64,000 nucleotides of DNA. Source: Bacillota bacterium. GTDB taxonomy: Bacteria > Bacillota > Clostridia > Lachnospirales > Lachnospiraceae. The translations under genes were made by a program, and so were the position numbers. Under the pieces are notes generated by a model, which did no database searches, was not told the origin of the DNA, and saw nothing but the letters and a program-made list of their open reading frames with translations. Each line of letters opens with the position of its first letter. The stretch's first letter is position 1. The DNA lies in the NCBI GenBank assembly GCA_023421505.1, contig JAEZTJ010000009.1, positions 62,001-126,000 on the forward strand, read 5' to 3'. This document shows, in pieces, positions 1 to 8,655 of this stretch.

Positions 1-1
1 A

Positions 2-145
2 TTATTAATTGAACATGATATGAAGCTGGTAGCTGGTATCTGTGAGAAGATATTTGTACTTAACTTCGGTACAAGGCTGGCTAACGGACTTCCTGGTGAG
101 GTTTTAAATAATCCGGAAGTTATTAAGGCATATCTAGGCGAGTAG
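2..145 (+). CDS. livG: Branched-chain amino acid ABC transporter ATPase LivG, C-terminal fragment
   Basis: Only the last 47 codons are in the window, in frame from base 2 to a TAG at 143-145. The translation contains IEHDMKLVAGICEKIFVLN and ends NPEVIKAYLGE. The EHDM stretch is the H-loop (switch) region of ABC ATPases, and the ending is the usual C-terminus of LivG-type cytoplasmic ATPases for branched-chain amino acid import. The next gene is the LivF partner, which is the standard livG-livF order. The Walker motifs lie upstream of the window. Confidence 0.85.
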   Translation, partial: LLIEHDMKLVAGICEKIFVLNFGTRLANGLPGEVLNNPEVIKAYLGE

Positions 146-251
146 TCATTAAATTAGATATTAGAGTGGTAAAATAGACCAGATACGTAGCAGGAGGGAT
201 TCCTCCTGAAAATTTAGGGAACTAGACCTTAAAAGCAAGGAGAATTAGGAT

Positions 252-962
252 ATGGCCATGCTGGAAATAAAGAATTTACAAGTTTATTATGGAATGATAC
301 AGGCAATTAAAGATGTTTCCTTCGAAGTAAATGAGGGGGAAGTCATTGCGCTAATTGGTGCCAATGGTGCCGGTAAAACAACTATTTTGCATACAGTAAC
401 CGGATTAATAACGGCAAAAAGCGGCAGGGTTCTCTATGAAGGAACGGATATTCAAAAAATACCTGCACATAAGATTGTATCTCTTGGTATAGCACATGTA
501 CCGGAAGGCAGAAGAGTATTTTCCCAGTTGTCTGTATATGATAATCTGCTTATGGGTGCCTTTACACGAAAGGATCAGGCAGAAATATCAGCTTCTCTTG
601 AGAATATATACAAGAGATTTCCGAGACTGAAAGAAAGAAAAGGACAGTTAGCGGGAACGTTAAGTGGAGGCGAGCAGCAGATGCTTGCAATGGGAAGAGC
701 GCTCATGTCTCATCCTAAAATCATATTAATGGATGAACCATCGATGGGACTTTCACCAATTTTGGTTGAAGAAATATTCGATATTATTAAAAGCATCAGT
801 AAAAGCGGTACAACAGTTCTTTTGGTAGAGCAGAACGCGAAGAAAGCCTTAGCGATAGCAGATCGGGCTTATGTGTTGGAAACAGGTAAGATAGTACTTG
901 AAGGTAAAGCAGATAAGTTAATGAATGACGAGTCAGTGAAAAAAGCATATCTGGGTGAATAA
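252..962 (+). CDS. livF: Branched-chain amino acid ABC transporter ATPase LivF
   Basis: This 236-aa protein is the second cytoplasmic ATPase of a high-affinity branched-chain amino acid importer (HAAT family). Visible motifs are Walker A GANGAGKTT (about residues 36-44), signature LSGGEQQ, Walker B IILMDEPSMGL and the switch histidine region VEQNAKKAL. LivF usually has this Q/N form where LivG has EHDM. AAGGAG at 238-243 sits 8 bases before the ATG at 252; an ATG two codons later is an alternative. The ending KKAYLGE matches the preceding livG. No permease or binding-protein gene is visible because the operon enters from the left edge. Confidence 0.93.
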   Translation: MAMLEIKNLQVYYGMIQAIKDVSFEVNEGEVIALIGANGAGKTTILHTVTGLITAKSGRVLYEGTDIQKIPAHKIVSLGIAHVPEGRRVFSQLSVYDNLLMGAFTRKDQAEISASLENIYKRFPRLKERKGQLAGTLSGGEQQMLAMGRALMSHPKIILMDEPSMGLSPILVEEIFDIIKSISKSGTTVLLVEQNAKKALAIADRAYVLETGKIVLEGKADKLMNDESVKKAYLGE

Positions 963-1000
963 ATATATTGTGAAACGAATAGTTATAAATGAAACTGCAT

Positions 1001-1040
1001 TGTGCGCTGCCCAAATTCGCAGGTTTTGGCGGCATGGAGG
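1001..1040 (+). repeat. Dispersed repeat R3, copy 1
   Basis: These 40 bases recur on the opposite strand at 59266-59306 with one substitution and one inserted base. The repeat begins TGTGCGCTGCCC and ends GGCGGCATGGAGG, so it carries a built-in Shine-Dalgarno-like GGAGG. A hairpin (GGTTGAAAA / TTTTTCAACC, 1043-1071) follows directly. Here the repeat lies in the leader of the cytidylate-kinase-like gene, whose own GGAGGG is closer to the ATG. Confidence 0.8.
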
Positions 1041-1140
1041 GTAGGTTGAAAAGAAGTACATTTTTCAACCCGCAATAAGCACTAAGCGTGCTTTTCGCTC
1101 AGTATTTGTATGCCGCTTAAGCGGCAGATGGAGGGCTGAT

Positions 1141-1761
1141 ATGAGTAAATATGTAATTACGATTTCAAGAGGTTATGGCAGCGGAGGCCGGACAATCGGT
1201 AAGATGCTATCGGAGCAGTTGGGGATCCCTTATTACGATAGAGATCTACTTAGATTAGCTTCTGATGATAGCGGTATTAATGAGCAGCTATTTGCTAAAG
1301 CAGACGAAAAGTTAAAGAAAAGCCTGTTGTTTAAAATTGCGCGTAACGTATATAAGGGAGAAATAATTCCTCCAGATAGTGATGATTTTGTATCCAACGA
1401 TAATCTTTTTAATTATCAGGCAAAGATTATTAAAGAATTGGCTGATACGGAAGCCTGTATTATAATCGGTCGTTGTGCAGATTTTGTCTTAAAGGATTAT
1501 GAGAATGTCATTAAAGTATTTGTTCATGCTCCTTTCAGTGACTGCATTAATACCCTAAGGGAGATGACAGGCAAGTCGGATAAAGAAATAGAAAAACAAA
1601 TTACGACCATAGATAAGCACAGATCAGAGTATTATAAGTACTATACCGGCAGAGACTGGAGTGATGTCAGAAATTACGATCTCTGCTTAAATAGCAGCCA
1701 TCTTGGTTTCCAGAAGTGCGTAGATATTGTTAAATCTTACTTGGAGATTCGGTTTAGTTAA
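1141..1761 (+). CDS. Cytidylate kinase-like family protein
   Basis: The 206-aa protein opens MSKYVITISRGYGSGGRTIGKMLSEQLGIPYYDRDLL, the P-loop and following helix of the Cytidylate_kin2 family (PF13189). A conserved IIIGRCADFVL segment and a basic C-terminal lid region (DKHRSEYYKYYTGRDW) follow. Family members are presumed nucleoside monophosphate kinases, but their substrate is mostly unproven, so CMP is only the closest guess. GGAGGG ends about 6 bases before the ATG. The gene is followed by a hairpin terminator and appears monocistronic, unless livF transcription reads through the R3-containing leader. Confidence 0.85.
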   Translation: MSKYVITISRGYGSGGRTIGKMLSEQLGIPYYDRDLLRLASDDSGINEQLFAKADEKLKKSLLFKIARNVYKGEIIPPDSDDFVSNDNLFNYQAKIIKELADTEACIIIGRCADFVLKDYENVIKVFVHAPFSDCINTLREMTGKSDKEIEKQITTIDKHRSEYYKYYTGRDWSDVRNYDLCLNSSHLGFQKCVDIVKSYLEIRFS

Positions 1762-1794
1762 CTTTTATAATGTGTCGATAAATAAATTAAAATA

Positions 1795-1848
1795 AAGGGA
1801 TATAGTTAAAGTTTAATAGAACAAAAACTTTAGCTATATCCCCTTATT
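1795..1848 (+). terminator. Rho-independent terminator after the kinase-like gene
   Basis: AAGGGATATAG and TTAAAGTTT on the left pair with AAACTTTA and CTATATCCCCTT on the right, giving a stem of about 19 bp. It is followed by a modest TTATT tract. It lies 34 bases after the stop codon. Confidence 0.75.
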
Positions 1849-2102
1849 GATGCATAGACGTATTATAAAAGCATTATTTTTGAACAACTGCCTACTGATC
1901 AAGTTAATTGTATTTTCCTATAGAATATTGCTTTATTATATTTTTTAATAAATATGATAAGTACGGTTAAATATTAGTTAATTGTATTAATAGTTTTTAT
2001 AACAATTTTAAAGAATAAGAGATCAAATCAGATTAAGATACTTTACTAATATGGATAAAAAGTCTATAATAAGATTCCTTTAGCAAACGAAATACAGAGG
2101 TA
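1849..2102. other. AT-rich intergenic stretch with no recognised feature
   Basis: Very AT-rich DNA between the terminator at 1795-1848 and the promoter at 2103. I see no ORF with a ribosome binding site and no strong hairpin. Confidence 0.6.
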
Positions 2103-2131
2103 TTGATAAGGCTACAATTGTATGTTATACT
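2103..2131 (+). promoter_or_regulatory. Sigma-A-type promoter for the aminotransferase gene
   Basis: TTGATA (2103-2108), a 17-base spacer, then TATACT (2126-2131). This predicts a start near 2138 and a 40-base leader before the ATG at 2178. Confidence 0.7.
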
Positions 2132-2177
2132 TTACAGCAAAATTTAACATGGCGCATTGTCGGGAAAGAGGTAAGAG

Positions 2178-3365
2178 ATGATTTCAGAAAAAATGAGTGG
2201 ATTGGTTAAAAACAGCTCTGTAATCAGGGCAATGTTCGAGGAAGGAAAGAGGCTAGCAGGCATATATGGAGCAGAGAATGTGTTTGATTTCAGCTTAGGT
2301 AATCCTAGTGTAGAGCCGCCGCTTGAAATTAAAGAGGCACTGCTTGAAATCATTAATGATGAGAAGCCTAACCTCGTTCATGGTTATATGAATAATTCTG
2401 GCTACGAAGATGTAAGAGAAACGATAGCCGAAGCGATAAACCATAATTTTAATACCTCTTTTCATCAAAATAACATAATTATGACTGTCGGAGCGGCAGG
2501 AGGACTTAATGTAATATTAAAGACAATTCTTAATCCAGGTGATGAGGTAATTGTATTTGCCCCATTCTTCGGTGAATATAGGAATTATGTCAGCAATTTC
2601 GATGGTCAATTGGTGGTTATTTCACCTGACACAGTTGATTTTCAGCCTAATTTGACTGAGTTTGAAGAGAAAATAACGAAAAACACCAAAGCAGTTATCG
2701 TAAATACGCCAAATAACCCAACCGGTGTAGTATATTCTGAGAAAACCGTTCAAGAGCTTGCCGAGATTATGAACAGAAAGCAGAAGGAGTTTGGTAATTC
2801 TATTTATTTAATTTCTGATGAACCCTACCGTGATTTGGTTTATGACAAAATAGAGGTTCCATACCTTACGAAGTATTATAAGAATACTATAGTTGGTTAC
2901 TCCTTTAGTAAATCACTGTCTCTCCCAGGTGAAAGAATAGGTTATCTGGTGATACCTGATGAAGTAGATGATTTTGAAAATATGCTGCAGGCTGCAAATG
3001 TAGCCAATAGAATTCTTGGTTATGTAAATGCACCTTCTCTAATACAAAGAGCTGTTGCAAAATGTATTGATGCCAAGGTTGATGTAGAGATTTATAATCG
3101 CAATAGAGAACTGTTATACAATACTCTTATTTCCTACGGTTATCACTGTGTCAAACCACAGGGGGCCTTTTATCTATTTATTAAAGCCTTAGAAGAGGAT
3201 GACAAAGCGTTTGCAAATAAAGCAAAGGAGCATAATCTTTTAATCGTTCCAGGTTCCTCCTTTGGATGTCCAGGCTATTGTAGAATTGCTTACTGTGTGG
3301 ATTATACAATGATCGAGAGAGCACTTCCAAAGTTTAAGCTCTTAGCTGAGGACTATAATTTATAG
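2178..3365 (+). CDS. Pyridoxal phosphate-dependent class I/II aminotransferase
   Basis: The 395-aa length is normal for fold-type I aminotransferases. Signatures are VGAAGGLNVILK (cofactor phosphate cup), NTPNNPTG (substrate/cofactor Asn), SDEPYRDLVY (the Asp that binds the pyridine nitrogen) and YSFSKSLSLPGERIGYL with the Schiff-base lysine at K245. The Arg in GYCRIAYCV near the C-terminus would bind the alpha-carboxylate. The family covers aspartate, alanine and aromatic aminotransferases, and the sequence alone does not fix the substrate. The ATG follows AGAGGTAAGAG. A second aminotransferase (hisC-like) lies 189 bp downstream. Confidence 0.88.
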   Translation: MISEKMSGLVKNSSVIRAMFEEGKRLAGIYGAENVFDFSLGNPSVEPPLEIKEALLEIINDEKPNLVHGYMNNSGYEDVRETIAEAINHNFNTSFHQNNIIMTVGAAGGLNVILKTILNPGDEVIVFAPFFGEYRNYVSNFDGQLVVISPDTVDFQPNLTEFEEKITKNTKAVIVNTPNNPTGVVYSEKTVQELAEIMNRKQKEFGNSIYLISDEPYRDLVYDKIEVPYLTKYYKNTIVGYSFSKSLSLPGERIGYLVIPDEVDDFENMLQAANVANRILGYVNAPSLIQRAVAKCIDAKVDVEIYNRNRELLYNTLISYGYHCVKPQGAFYLFIKALEEDDKAFANKAKEHNLLIVPGSSFGCPGYCRIAYCVDYTMIERALPKFKLLAEDYNL

Positions 3366-3440
3366 ATTTACTCGCTGGAAAACAATATTTATGAAAAGGC
3401 AGCACGGATTAAATAAAAATCTTTGATTAATTAGAAAGCG

Positions 3441-3517
3441 TTTCATTTAGGAGTTGAAAAGTATGTACTTTGACTATTGTACCAAATGAAAGAGATCTGG
3501 AAGACAATCAAAAGTAC
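3441..3517 (+). promoter_or_regulatory. Interleaved inverted repeats (possible leader pseudoknot) ahead of hisC
   Basis: Two complementary pairs interleave. TTTCATTT plus GG (3441-3451) pairs with CC plus AAATGAAA (3482-3491). GTACTTTGA and TTGT (3465-3480) pair with ACAATC and AAAGTAC (3504-3517). The order A-B-A'-B' is that of an H-type pseudoknot, or of two mutually exclusive hairpins. It ends 37 bases before the hisC start. No known riboswitch class is recognised; a regulatory function is inference. Confidence 0.4.
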
Positions 3518-3554
3518 ATAGATAATAGATAACTGTCAGAAATGAGGTAGAAGT

Positions 3555-4607
3555 ATGAAATCATGGGAGAGTAATATTCGTAAGGTGATACCTTACGTTC
3601 CTGGTGAACAGCCAAATAAGCAAGGGATGGTTAAGTTAAATACCAATGAGAATCCATACCCTCCGGCTCCAGGAGTAGCGAAGGTACTAACGGGATTAGA
3701 TGCTGATCTATTAAGGAGATATCCCGATCCAACAATTAAGCTGCTGGTTGAGGAACTGGCACATTTTTATCACTTGGATAATGACCAGGTGTTTGTTGGA
3801 GTTGGCTCTGACGATGTTCTTGCTATGGCATTTATGACCTTTTTTAACTCCGAAAAACCAATTCTCTTTCCTGACATTACTTATTCCTTTTATCCTGTCT
3901 GGTGCGACTTATTTCGGATACCATATCGTTTGCAACAGCTGGATACGGATTTTTGCATTGTAAAGGAAGATTATGATAAAGAAAATGGTGGTATTGTAAT
4001 AGCTAATCCCAATGCCCCAACTTCAATTTATGAAGAATTATCTGTGATTGAAGAGATTATAAAAAATAATCAGAATGTTATAATAATAGTAGATGAAGCT
4101 TATATTGATTTTGCAGGAAAATCAGCGATTGAGTTAATATCAAAATATGATAATTTGTTAGTAGTTCAGACTTTTTCAAAATCCAGAGCAATGGCTGGTA
4201 TGCGTATAGGATATGCTATGGGAAATGCTGCATTGATTAAGGCCTTAAATGATGTAAAGTACGCTTTTAATTCATATACTATGAATCAAACAGCAATTAT
4301 AGCCGGAGCGGAGGCTGTTAAGGATAAGCTTTATTTTGAAAATGGAATCAAAAAGATTATCGCAACTAGGGACAGAGCAGAAGATAGGCTTAAGGAACTT
4401 GGATTTACATTTACGAAATCAGGCGCAAATTTTATCTTTGCTACTCATAAAAAGAAACCAGCTAAGAAAATATTTGAAGAATTAAGGAGTAATAATATTT
4501 ATGTCAGATATTTTAATCTGCCGCGTATTGATAATTACTTAAGAATTTCAATCGGAACAGAGGAAGAAATGGAAAAGTTATACCAAGTACTGCAAAAAAT
4601 ACTATAA
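3555..4607 (+). CDS. hisC: Histidinol-phosphate aminotransferase-like PLP enzyme
   Basis: The 350-aa protein has the HisC pattern: VKLNTNENPYPPAP at the N-terminus, RRYPDPT, VGVGSDDVL, NPNAPTS, VDEAYIDF (Asp180) and TFSKSRAMAGMRIGYA with the Schiff-base lysine at K209, then RISIGTEEEM. HisC converts imidazole-acetol phosphate to histidinol phosphate in histidine synthesis. Its relatives include threonine-phosphate decarboxylase (CobD), but the NTNENPYPP and YPDPT motifs favour HisC. No other his gene is near, so it is an orphan copy and could act on aromatic substrates. The start follows GAGGTAGAAGT, and the structured leader at 3441-3517 precedes it. Confidence 0.85.
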   Translation: MKSWESNIRKVIPYVPGEQPNKQGMVKLNTNENPYPPAPGVAKVLTGLDADLLRRYPDPTIKLLVEELAHFYHLDNDQVFVGVGSDDVLAMAFMTFFNSEKPILFPDITYSFYPVWCDLFRIPYRLQQLDTDFCIVKEDYDKENGGIVIANPNAPTSIYEELSVIEEIIKNNQNVIIIVDEAYIDFAGKSAIELISKYDNLLVVQTFSKSRAMAGMRIGYAMGNAALIKALNDVKYAFNSYTMNQTAIIAGAEAVKDKLYFENGIKKIIATRDRAEDRLKELGFTFTKSGANFIFATHKKKPAKKIFEELRSNNIYVRYFNLPRIDNYLRISIGTEEEMEKLYQVLQKIL

Positions 4608-4711
4608 TGTACTATAATTAGACAAAAATAATACGAATTACCTCTTTCTAATTTTAATTATAAGCTTTATCATATTTCTATACAATTATCCTGCAGGGAG
4701 GAAATTTATAA

Positions 4712-5116
4712 ATGAGGATATTAATCGCAGAAGATGACTTTGCCAGCAGAAAATTTATGATGAGATTTTTATCTAAATACGGCGAATGTGATGTGACTGT
4801 AGATGGTAATGAGGCAGTAGAAGCATTTAAGATGGCATTGGAGTCAGGGGAACGTTATGACCTGATCTGTATGGATATTATGATGCCGGTTGTTGATGGA
4901 TTTCAGGCATTAAAACAAATTAGAGAAATAGAACGAAGTAATAATATTCCTGAAGAAAGATCCGCAAAGATAATTATGACAACGGCATTAAGTGAGGGGA
5001 AAAATGTGACAAAAGCATTTGAACTTGGATGTACAGCTTATGCCGGTAAACCGATAGATAGAGACAAGTTCGAAAACGAATTAAGAAAATTGGATTTGAT
5101 TGGGAGTGAAGAATGA
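4712..5116 (+). CDS. Stand-alone CheY-like receiver domain protein
   Basis: The 134-aa protein is a single receiver domain with no output domain. The acidic pocket is E7/D8/D9, the phospho-acceptor is D55 in CMDIMMP, the switch threonine is in MTTA (T90/T91) and the conserved lysine is K113 in YAGKP. GGGAGGAAA precedes the ATG. Its last codons overlap the queH start by 4 bases, so the two are probably translationally coupled. No histidine kinase or chemotaxis gene is adjacent, so the partner is unknown. Confidence 0.87.
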   Translation: MRILIAEDDFASRKFMMRFLSKYGECDVTVDGNEAVEAFKMALESGERYDLICMDIMMPVVDGFQALKQIREIERSNNIPEERSAKIIMTTALSEGKNVTKAFELGCTAYAGKPIDRDKFENELRKLDLIGSEE

Positions 5117-5745
5117 ATTATCAGAAGGAATTAGATAAATTAATAGAGGAGCTGGATAAAAGAAACAAACGGCCGAGTTTATTTATTCATAGCTGCTGCG
5201 CACCTTGCAGCAGCTATGTTTTGGAATATTTATCTGATTACTTTCAGATCACAGTATATTACTATAATCCCAATATCTATCCGGAGGAGGAATACACAAA
5301 AAGGGTAGAGGAGCAGAAAAATTTGATTTTAACAATGCCGTTGGGGTCAGAGGTTAAATTCATAGAAGGTGAATATAAACCGGAGGACTACTATAGTAAA
5401 GTTAAAGGGATGGAGAAAGATGCTGAGGGCGGTAGAAGATGTTTCGCCTGCTATGAACTTCGACTTAGAGAAGCAGCAAAATTAGCATCACTTTATGGTT
5501 TTGAATATTATACAACAACCCTTTCAATAAGCCCATATAAAAATGCAGAAAAGCTATATGAAATTGGTGAAGTACTCGCGAAAGAGTATGGAATAACCTA
5601 CCTACCCTCGGATTTTAAGAAGAAAAATGGTTATAAACGATCGACCGAGCTTTCGAGAGAATATAATTTATACAGACAGGATTACTGTGGATGTATTTTC
5701 TCGAAATTGGCGAAAGAACTGGATATCCATAATGAAAGCATATAA
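5113..5745 (+). CDS. queH: Epoxyqueuosine reductase QueH
   Basis: The 210-aa protein carries the QueH cysteine pattern: SCCAPCSS near residue 28, then GRRCFACYELRLREAA and finally QDYCGCIFSK. These cysteines bind the iron-sulfur cluster and neighbouring metal centre. QueH reduces epoxyqueuosine to queuosine at tRNA position 34 and replaces the cobalamin-dependent QueG in many anaerobes. The start overlaps the end of the receiver gene (ATGA-type overlap), suggesting coupled translation. No other queuosine gene is in the window. Confidence 0.92.
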   Translation: MNYQKELDKLIEELDKRNKRPSLFIHSCCAPCSSYVLEYLSDYFQITVYYYNPNIYPEEEYTKRVEEQKNLILTMPLGSEVKFIEGEYKPEDYYSKVKGMEKDAEGGRRCFACYELRLREAAKLASLYGFEYYTTTLSISPYKNAEKLYEIGEVLAKEYGITYLPSDFKKKNGYKRSTELSREYNLYRQDYCGCIFSKLAKELDIHNESI

Positions 5746-5851
5746 CTTATATGGAGTTATCAAATGCTATTGATTTTATCAATACATTAGCATAAAGCTA
5801 TTCAATACATTTACGGGATATCAGCATAAAAGCAGAAATAAAATATCATAC

Positions 5852-5893
5852 AGCCTAAGGATAATTTTAACATTAATCCTTGGGCTTTTATTA
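5852..5893 (+). terminator. Terminator of the receiver-queH operon
   Basis: AGCCTAAGGAT pairs with ATCCTTGGGCT, followed by TTTTATT. It lies about 107 bases after the queH stop. Confidence 0.8.
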
Positions 5894-5903
5894 TGTGATA
5901 ATA

Positions 5904-6086
5904 GTGTGATTAGTCTTGCAAAGTACATGCAGGCCCAAAGCTTCGCATACGAGGCTTATAAAGAGTAGTAAAAGACGCTATTCTTCAGGATTTATGCCCA
6001 AAAAGCATGGGAGTTAGTGCAGTCTTTAAAGCGTGTAAACACGCCTAGCACAAACTAATTCAAAGGACAGTCATGTCATGTTATAT
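5904..6086 (+). repeat. Dispersed structured repeat R1, copy A (long form)
   Basis: This 183-base copy runs from GTGTGATTAGTCTTGCA to CATGTCATGTTA. It contains an AGGCCCAAAGC...GCATACGAGGCTT hairpin, then the family core TAGtaaaagacGCTATTC followed by TTCAGGATTTATGCCC, then a variable middle and the conserved tail GCACAAACTAATTCAAAGG. Related copies are at 23775, 42124, 50252 (minus strand) and 60579. It lies in the queH-feoA gap. No ORF is visible in it. Confidence 0.8.
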
Positions 6087-6262
6087 TAGTGTACCTAATT
6101 GCATATTAAAACACTATAGGAATAAAAGATCATCAAGTGTTTGTTTAATGAAAAACTTCTTGTTAAGCTTTAAGTAATTTTTGCGCTTGCCATATTCTTG
6201 AAATATTATAATTGATTGGTAAGTATAGAAAAATAAATTAAGTGATTTGATAAATAAGCGGA

Positions 6263-6290
6263 TTGACAAAAACCAAGATGATGTTATAAT
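6263..6290 (+). promoter_or_regulatory. Sigma-A promoter of feoAB
   Basis: Perfect TTGACA (6263-6268), a 16-base spacer and perfect TATAAT (6285-6290). The Fur-type palindrome follows immediately and would cover the start site. Confidence 0.85.
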
Positions 6291-6299
6291 GGTTATAGC

Positions 6300-6320
6300 A
6301 AATGATAATTATTATCATTT
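6300..6320 (+). promoter_or_regulatory. Fur box (iron-responsive operator)
   Basis: A 21-bp perfect palindrome with core TGATAATtATTATCA, the 7-1-7 inverted repeat bound by Fur. It sits just after the -10 box, so iron-loaded Fur would block feoAB transcription. Confidence 0.9.
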
Positions 6321-6376
6321 AGAAAAGTGAAATTTACATAGCATGCTTGCAATAAAAGCTGGAGAGGACGATTCAT

Positions 6377-6604
6377 ATGACATTACAAAATGCCAGAATT
6401 GGTGCCAATTATACAGTCGTTACAATGAATCTTGACAGGACGATTATGAGAAGGCTCGAGGCGCTTGGTCTTACGAAAGGAACCAATTTAAAAATTCTTA
6501 ACCGTAATAAAGAAGGCTCTGTAATATTAATGGTAAGAGGAAGTAGATTAGCGTTAGGAAGCAAAATAACTGAGGCAATACAAATGAGGGAGGTGGAAGA
6601 ATGA
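6377..6604 (+). CDS. feoA: Ferrous iron transport protein A
   Basis: The 75-aa protein is one FeoA domain, an SH3-like fold. It shows the family features RRLEALGLTKGTNLKILNRN and SVILMVRGSRLALGSKITEAIQM. FeoA is a small cytoplasmic partner thought to modulate the FeoB GTPase permease. GGAGAGGA precedes the ATG. The stop overlaps the feoB start by 4 bases (ATGA). Transcription is expected to be iron-repressed through the Fur box at 6300. Confidence 0.93.
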   Translation: MTLQNARIGANYTVVTMNLDRTIMRRLEALGLTKGTNLKILNRNKEGSVILMVRGSRLALGSKITEAIQMREVEE

Positions 6605-8655
6605 AGGAAGAAATTCAAGTTGGATTTGTCGGTAATCCTAACTGTGGTAAGACTACTTTGTTTAATGCGTATACGGGTGCCAATCTAAAGGTTGCCAATT
6701 GGCCTGGCGTAACGGTAGAGAAGAAGGAAGGAGCCTTTAAGTATCATGACTCAAGGTTTAAACTGGTTGATTTGCCGGGGATATATAGTCTCACCTCCTA
6801 TACCATGGAAGAGAGACTTACCAGGGAATATATTCTTAATTCGAATGTTGATGTTATAGTAAACATAGTAGATGCTTCCAGCCTAGAGAGGAATCTCTAC
6901 CTTACCCTGCAGCTGATTGAGCTTGGTAAACCTGTAGTTTTAGCCTTAAATATGATGGATATTGTAGAAGAAAGAGGTATGGAGATTGATCTGCACAGAC
7001 TTCCAGAGATGCTCGGTATCCCAGTGATACCTGTTTCTGCAAGGAAAAAGACAGGTTTAGATATTCTGATGCATACGGTAGCACATCATAGAAACAAGCA
7101 GTTTGATAAAAATCTGGAGCATCACCATACGAATAGTAAATTTAATTGTATGGAACATAAGCATGAACACCATAGGGACATTCCTGTGGTATATAGCTCA
7201 GATATTGAAGATAAAATTGATGAAGTCGGAGATATGCTTTGTCAAAAATATAAGGAAATGAATAACCTAAGATGGCACGCAATTAAAATACTGGAGATGG
7301 ATGAGGAGATACAAAGGAAATATCCAATTGATATAGAAAATGTTATTGATCATAGCTATGAAGAGGAAATTATCAATCAGAAATATGATTTTATAGAAGA
7401 AATTGTGGAAGAAGTTTTGATGAATAAAAACAGTAAAGCAGCCTCTACAGATAAGGTTGATAAAATACTTACACACCGTATTTTGGGATTACCAATCTTC
7501 CTTATGATCATGGCATTTGTATTCTTTTTAACCTTTCAGATTGGTGATTTTATTAAAGGCGGATTTGAAATATTCTTAGGGGCTTTCTCTGATACAGTTT
7601 TTAATCTTCTTACTAATATTCATGCAGGAGAATTCGTTACTTCCTTGATTGTTGATGGTATTATCGCCGGTGTAGGTGGAATATTAACCTTTTTGCCTAA
7701 TATTTTTATATTGTTTCTGGCACTTGCTTATCTTGAGGACAGCGGATATATGGCAAGAGTAGCTTATGTTATGGATGGGATTATGGGAAAGTTAGGGCTA
7801 TCCGGTAGAGCATTTATCCCGATGCTGCTTGGCTTTGGCTGTACCGTTCCCGCAATTATGGCTTCAAGATCCCTTGAAAATATGAAGGACAGAAGAAGGA
7901 CAATTCTGATAACACCCTTCATGTCCTGTAGTGCACGACTTCCGATCTATGTACTCTTCTCACAGATGTTCTTTGGTAAAAGAGCAATGCTTGTAGCCTA
8001 TTCCATGTATTTAATCGGAATTATTGTTGCGATAACAGTAGCGTTCGTCATGAAGAATAAATCGGATAAGAATCCTAGTAATGCCCTGTTAATTGAGCTC
8101 CCGGAATACAAGGTCCCAAATCAAAGGACAATTTTAATCTATGTATGGGAGAAGGTTAAGGAATATCTTACGAAAGCAGGAACAACAATCTTTGCTGCGT
8201 CTGTTACCATCTGGTTTATTTTGAATTTTGGTCCGAATGGTATGGTGGAGGATATGTCGGCAAGCTTTGGTGCTATGATCGGTAAGGCGTTAGCGCCCGC
8301 ACTTGCTCCGGCTGGACTTAACTTATGGCAGATCGTTGTTGCCTTGATTTCTGGAATTGCTGCAAAAGAAGTGGTTGTATCCAGCTTCAGCGTATTATTT
8401 CAGATTGGGAATATTACTTCACCCGAGGGCATGTCTAGTTTAATGGATATTCTGGGTCAGCAGGGTTTTGGAGCGTTGAATGCTTATGCATTAATGGTAT
8501 TTTGCCTGTTATATATCCCCTGCGCTGCTACAATCGGTGTTATCCAAAGGGAAATGCGTTCCGTAAAATGGACTTTATTTACAATCCTATTCCAGCTGGC
8601 GATTGCTATGCTGATGGCAACGTTAGTATTCCAGATAGGAAGTTTGTTTCTGTAA
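6601..8655 (+). CDS. feoB: Ferrous iron transporter FeoB
   Basis: This 684-aa permease imports Fe(II). The N-terminal G domain has GNPNCGKTT (G1, about residues 11-19), VDLPG (G3) and ALNMMD (G4). A helical spacer follows, then the membrane part with the two Gate segments (GFGCTVPAIMASR and the later AAKEVVVSSF region). Unusually, residues 158-191, where the G domain passes into the spacer, contain ten histidines, including HHH, HKHEHH and HH clusters. This could be a metal-binding insert. The gene overlaps feoA by 4 bases and is followed by a small Cys-rich partner. Confidence 0.95.
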   Translation: MKEEIQVGFVGNPNCGKTTLFNAYTGANLKVANWPGVTVEKKEGAFKYHDSRFKLVDLPGIYSLTSYTMEERLTREYILNSNVDVIVNIVDASSLERNLYLTLQLIELGKPVVLALNMMDIVEERGMEIDLHRLPEMLGIPVIPVSARKKTGLDILMHTVAHHRNKQFDKNLEHHHTNSKFNCMEHKHEHHRDIPVVYSSDIEDKIDEVGDMLCQKYKEMNNLRWHAIKILEMDEEIQRKYPIDIENVIDHSYEEEIINQKYDFIEEIVEEVLMNKNSKAASTDKVDKILTHRILGLPIFLMIMAFVFFLTFQIGDFIKGGFEIFLGAFSDTVFNLLTNIHAGEFVTSLIVDGIIAGVGGILTFLPNIFILFLALAYLEDSGYMARVAYVMDGIMGKLGLSGRAFIPMLLGFGCTVPAIMASRSLENMKDRRRTILITPFMSCSARLPIYVLFSQMFFGKRAMLVAYSMYLIGIIVAITVAFVMKNKSDKNPSNALLIELPEYKVPNQRTILIYVWEKVKEYLTKAGTTIFAASVTIWFILNFGPNGMVEDMSASFGAMIGKALAPALAPAGLNLWQIVVALISGIAAKEVVVSSFSVLFQIGNITSPEGMSSLMDILGQQGFGALNAYALMVFCLLYIPCAATIGVIQREMRSVKWTLFTILFQLAIAMLMATLVFQIGSLFL

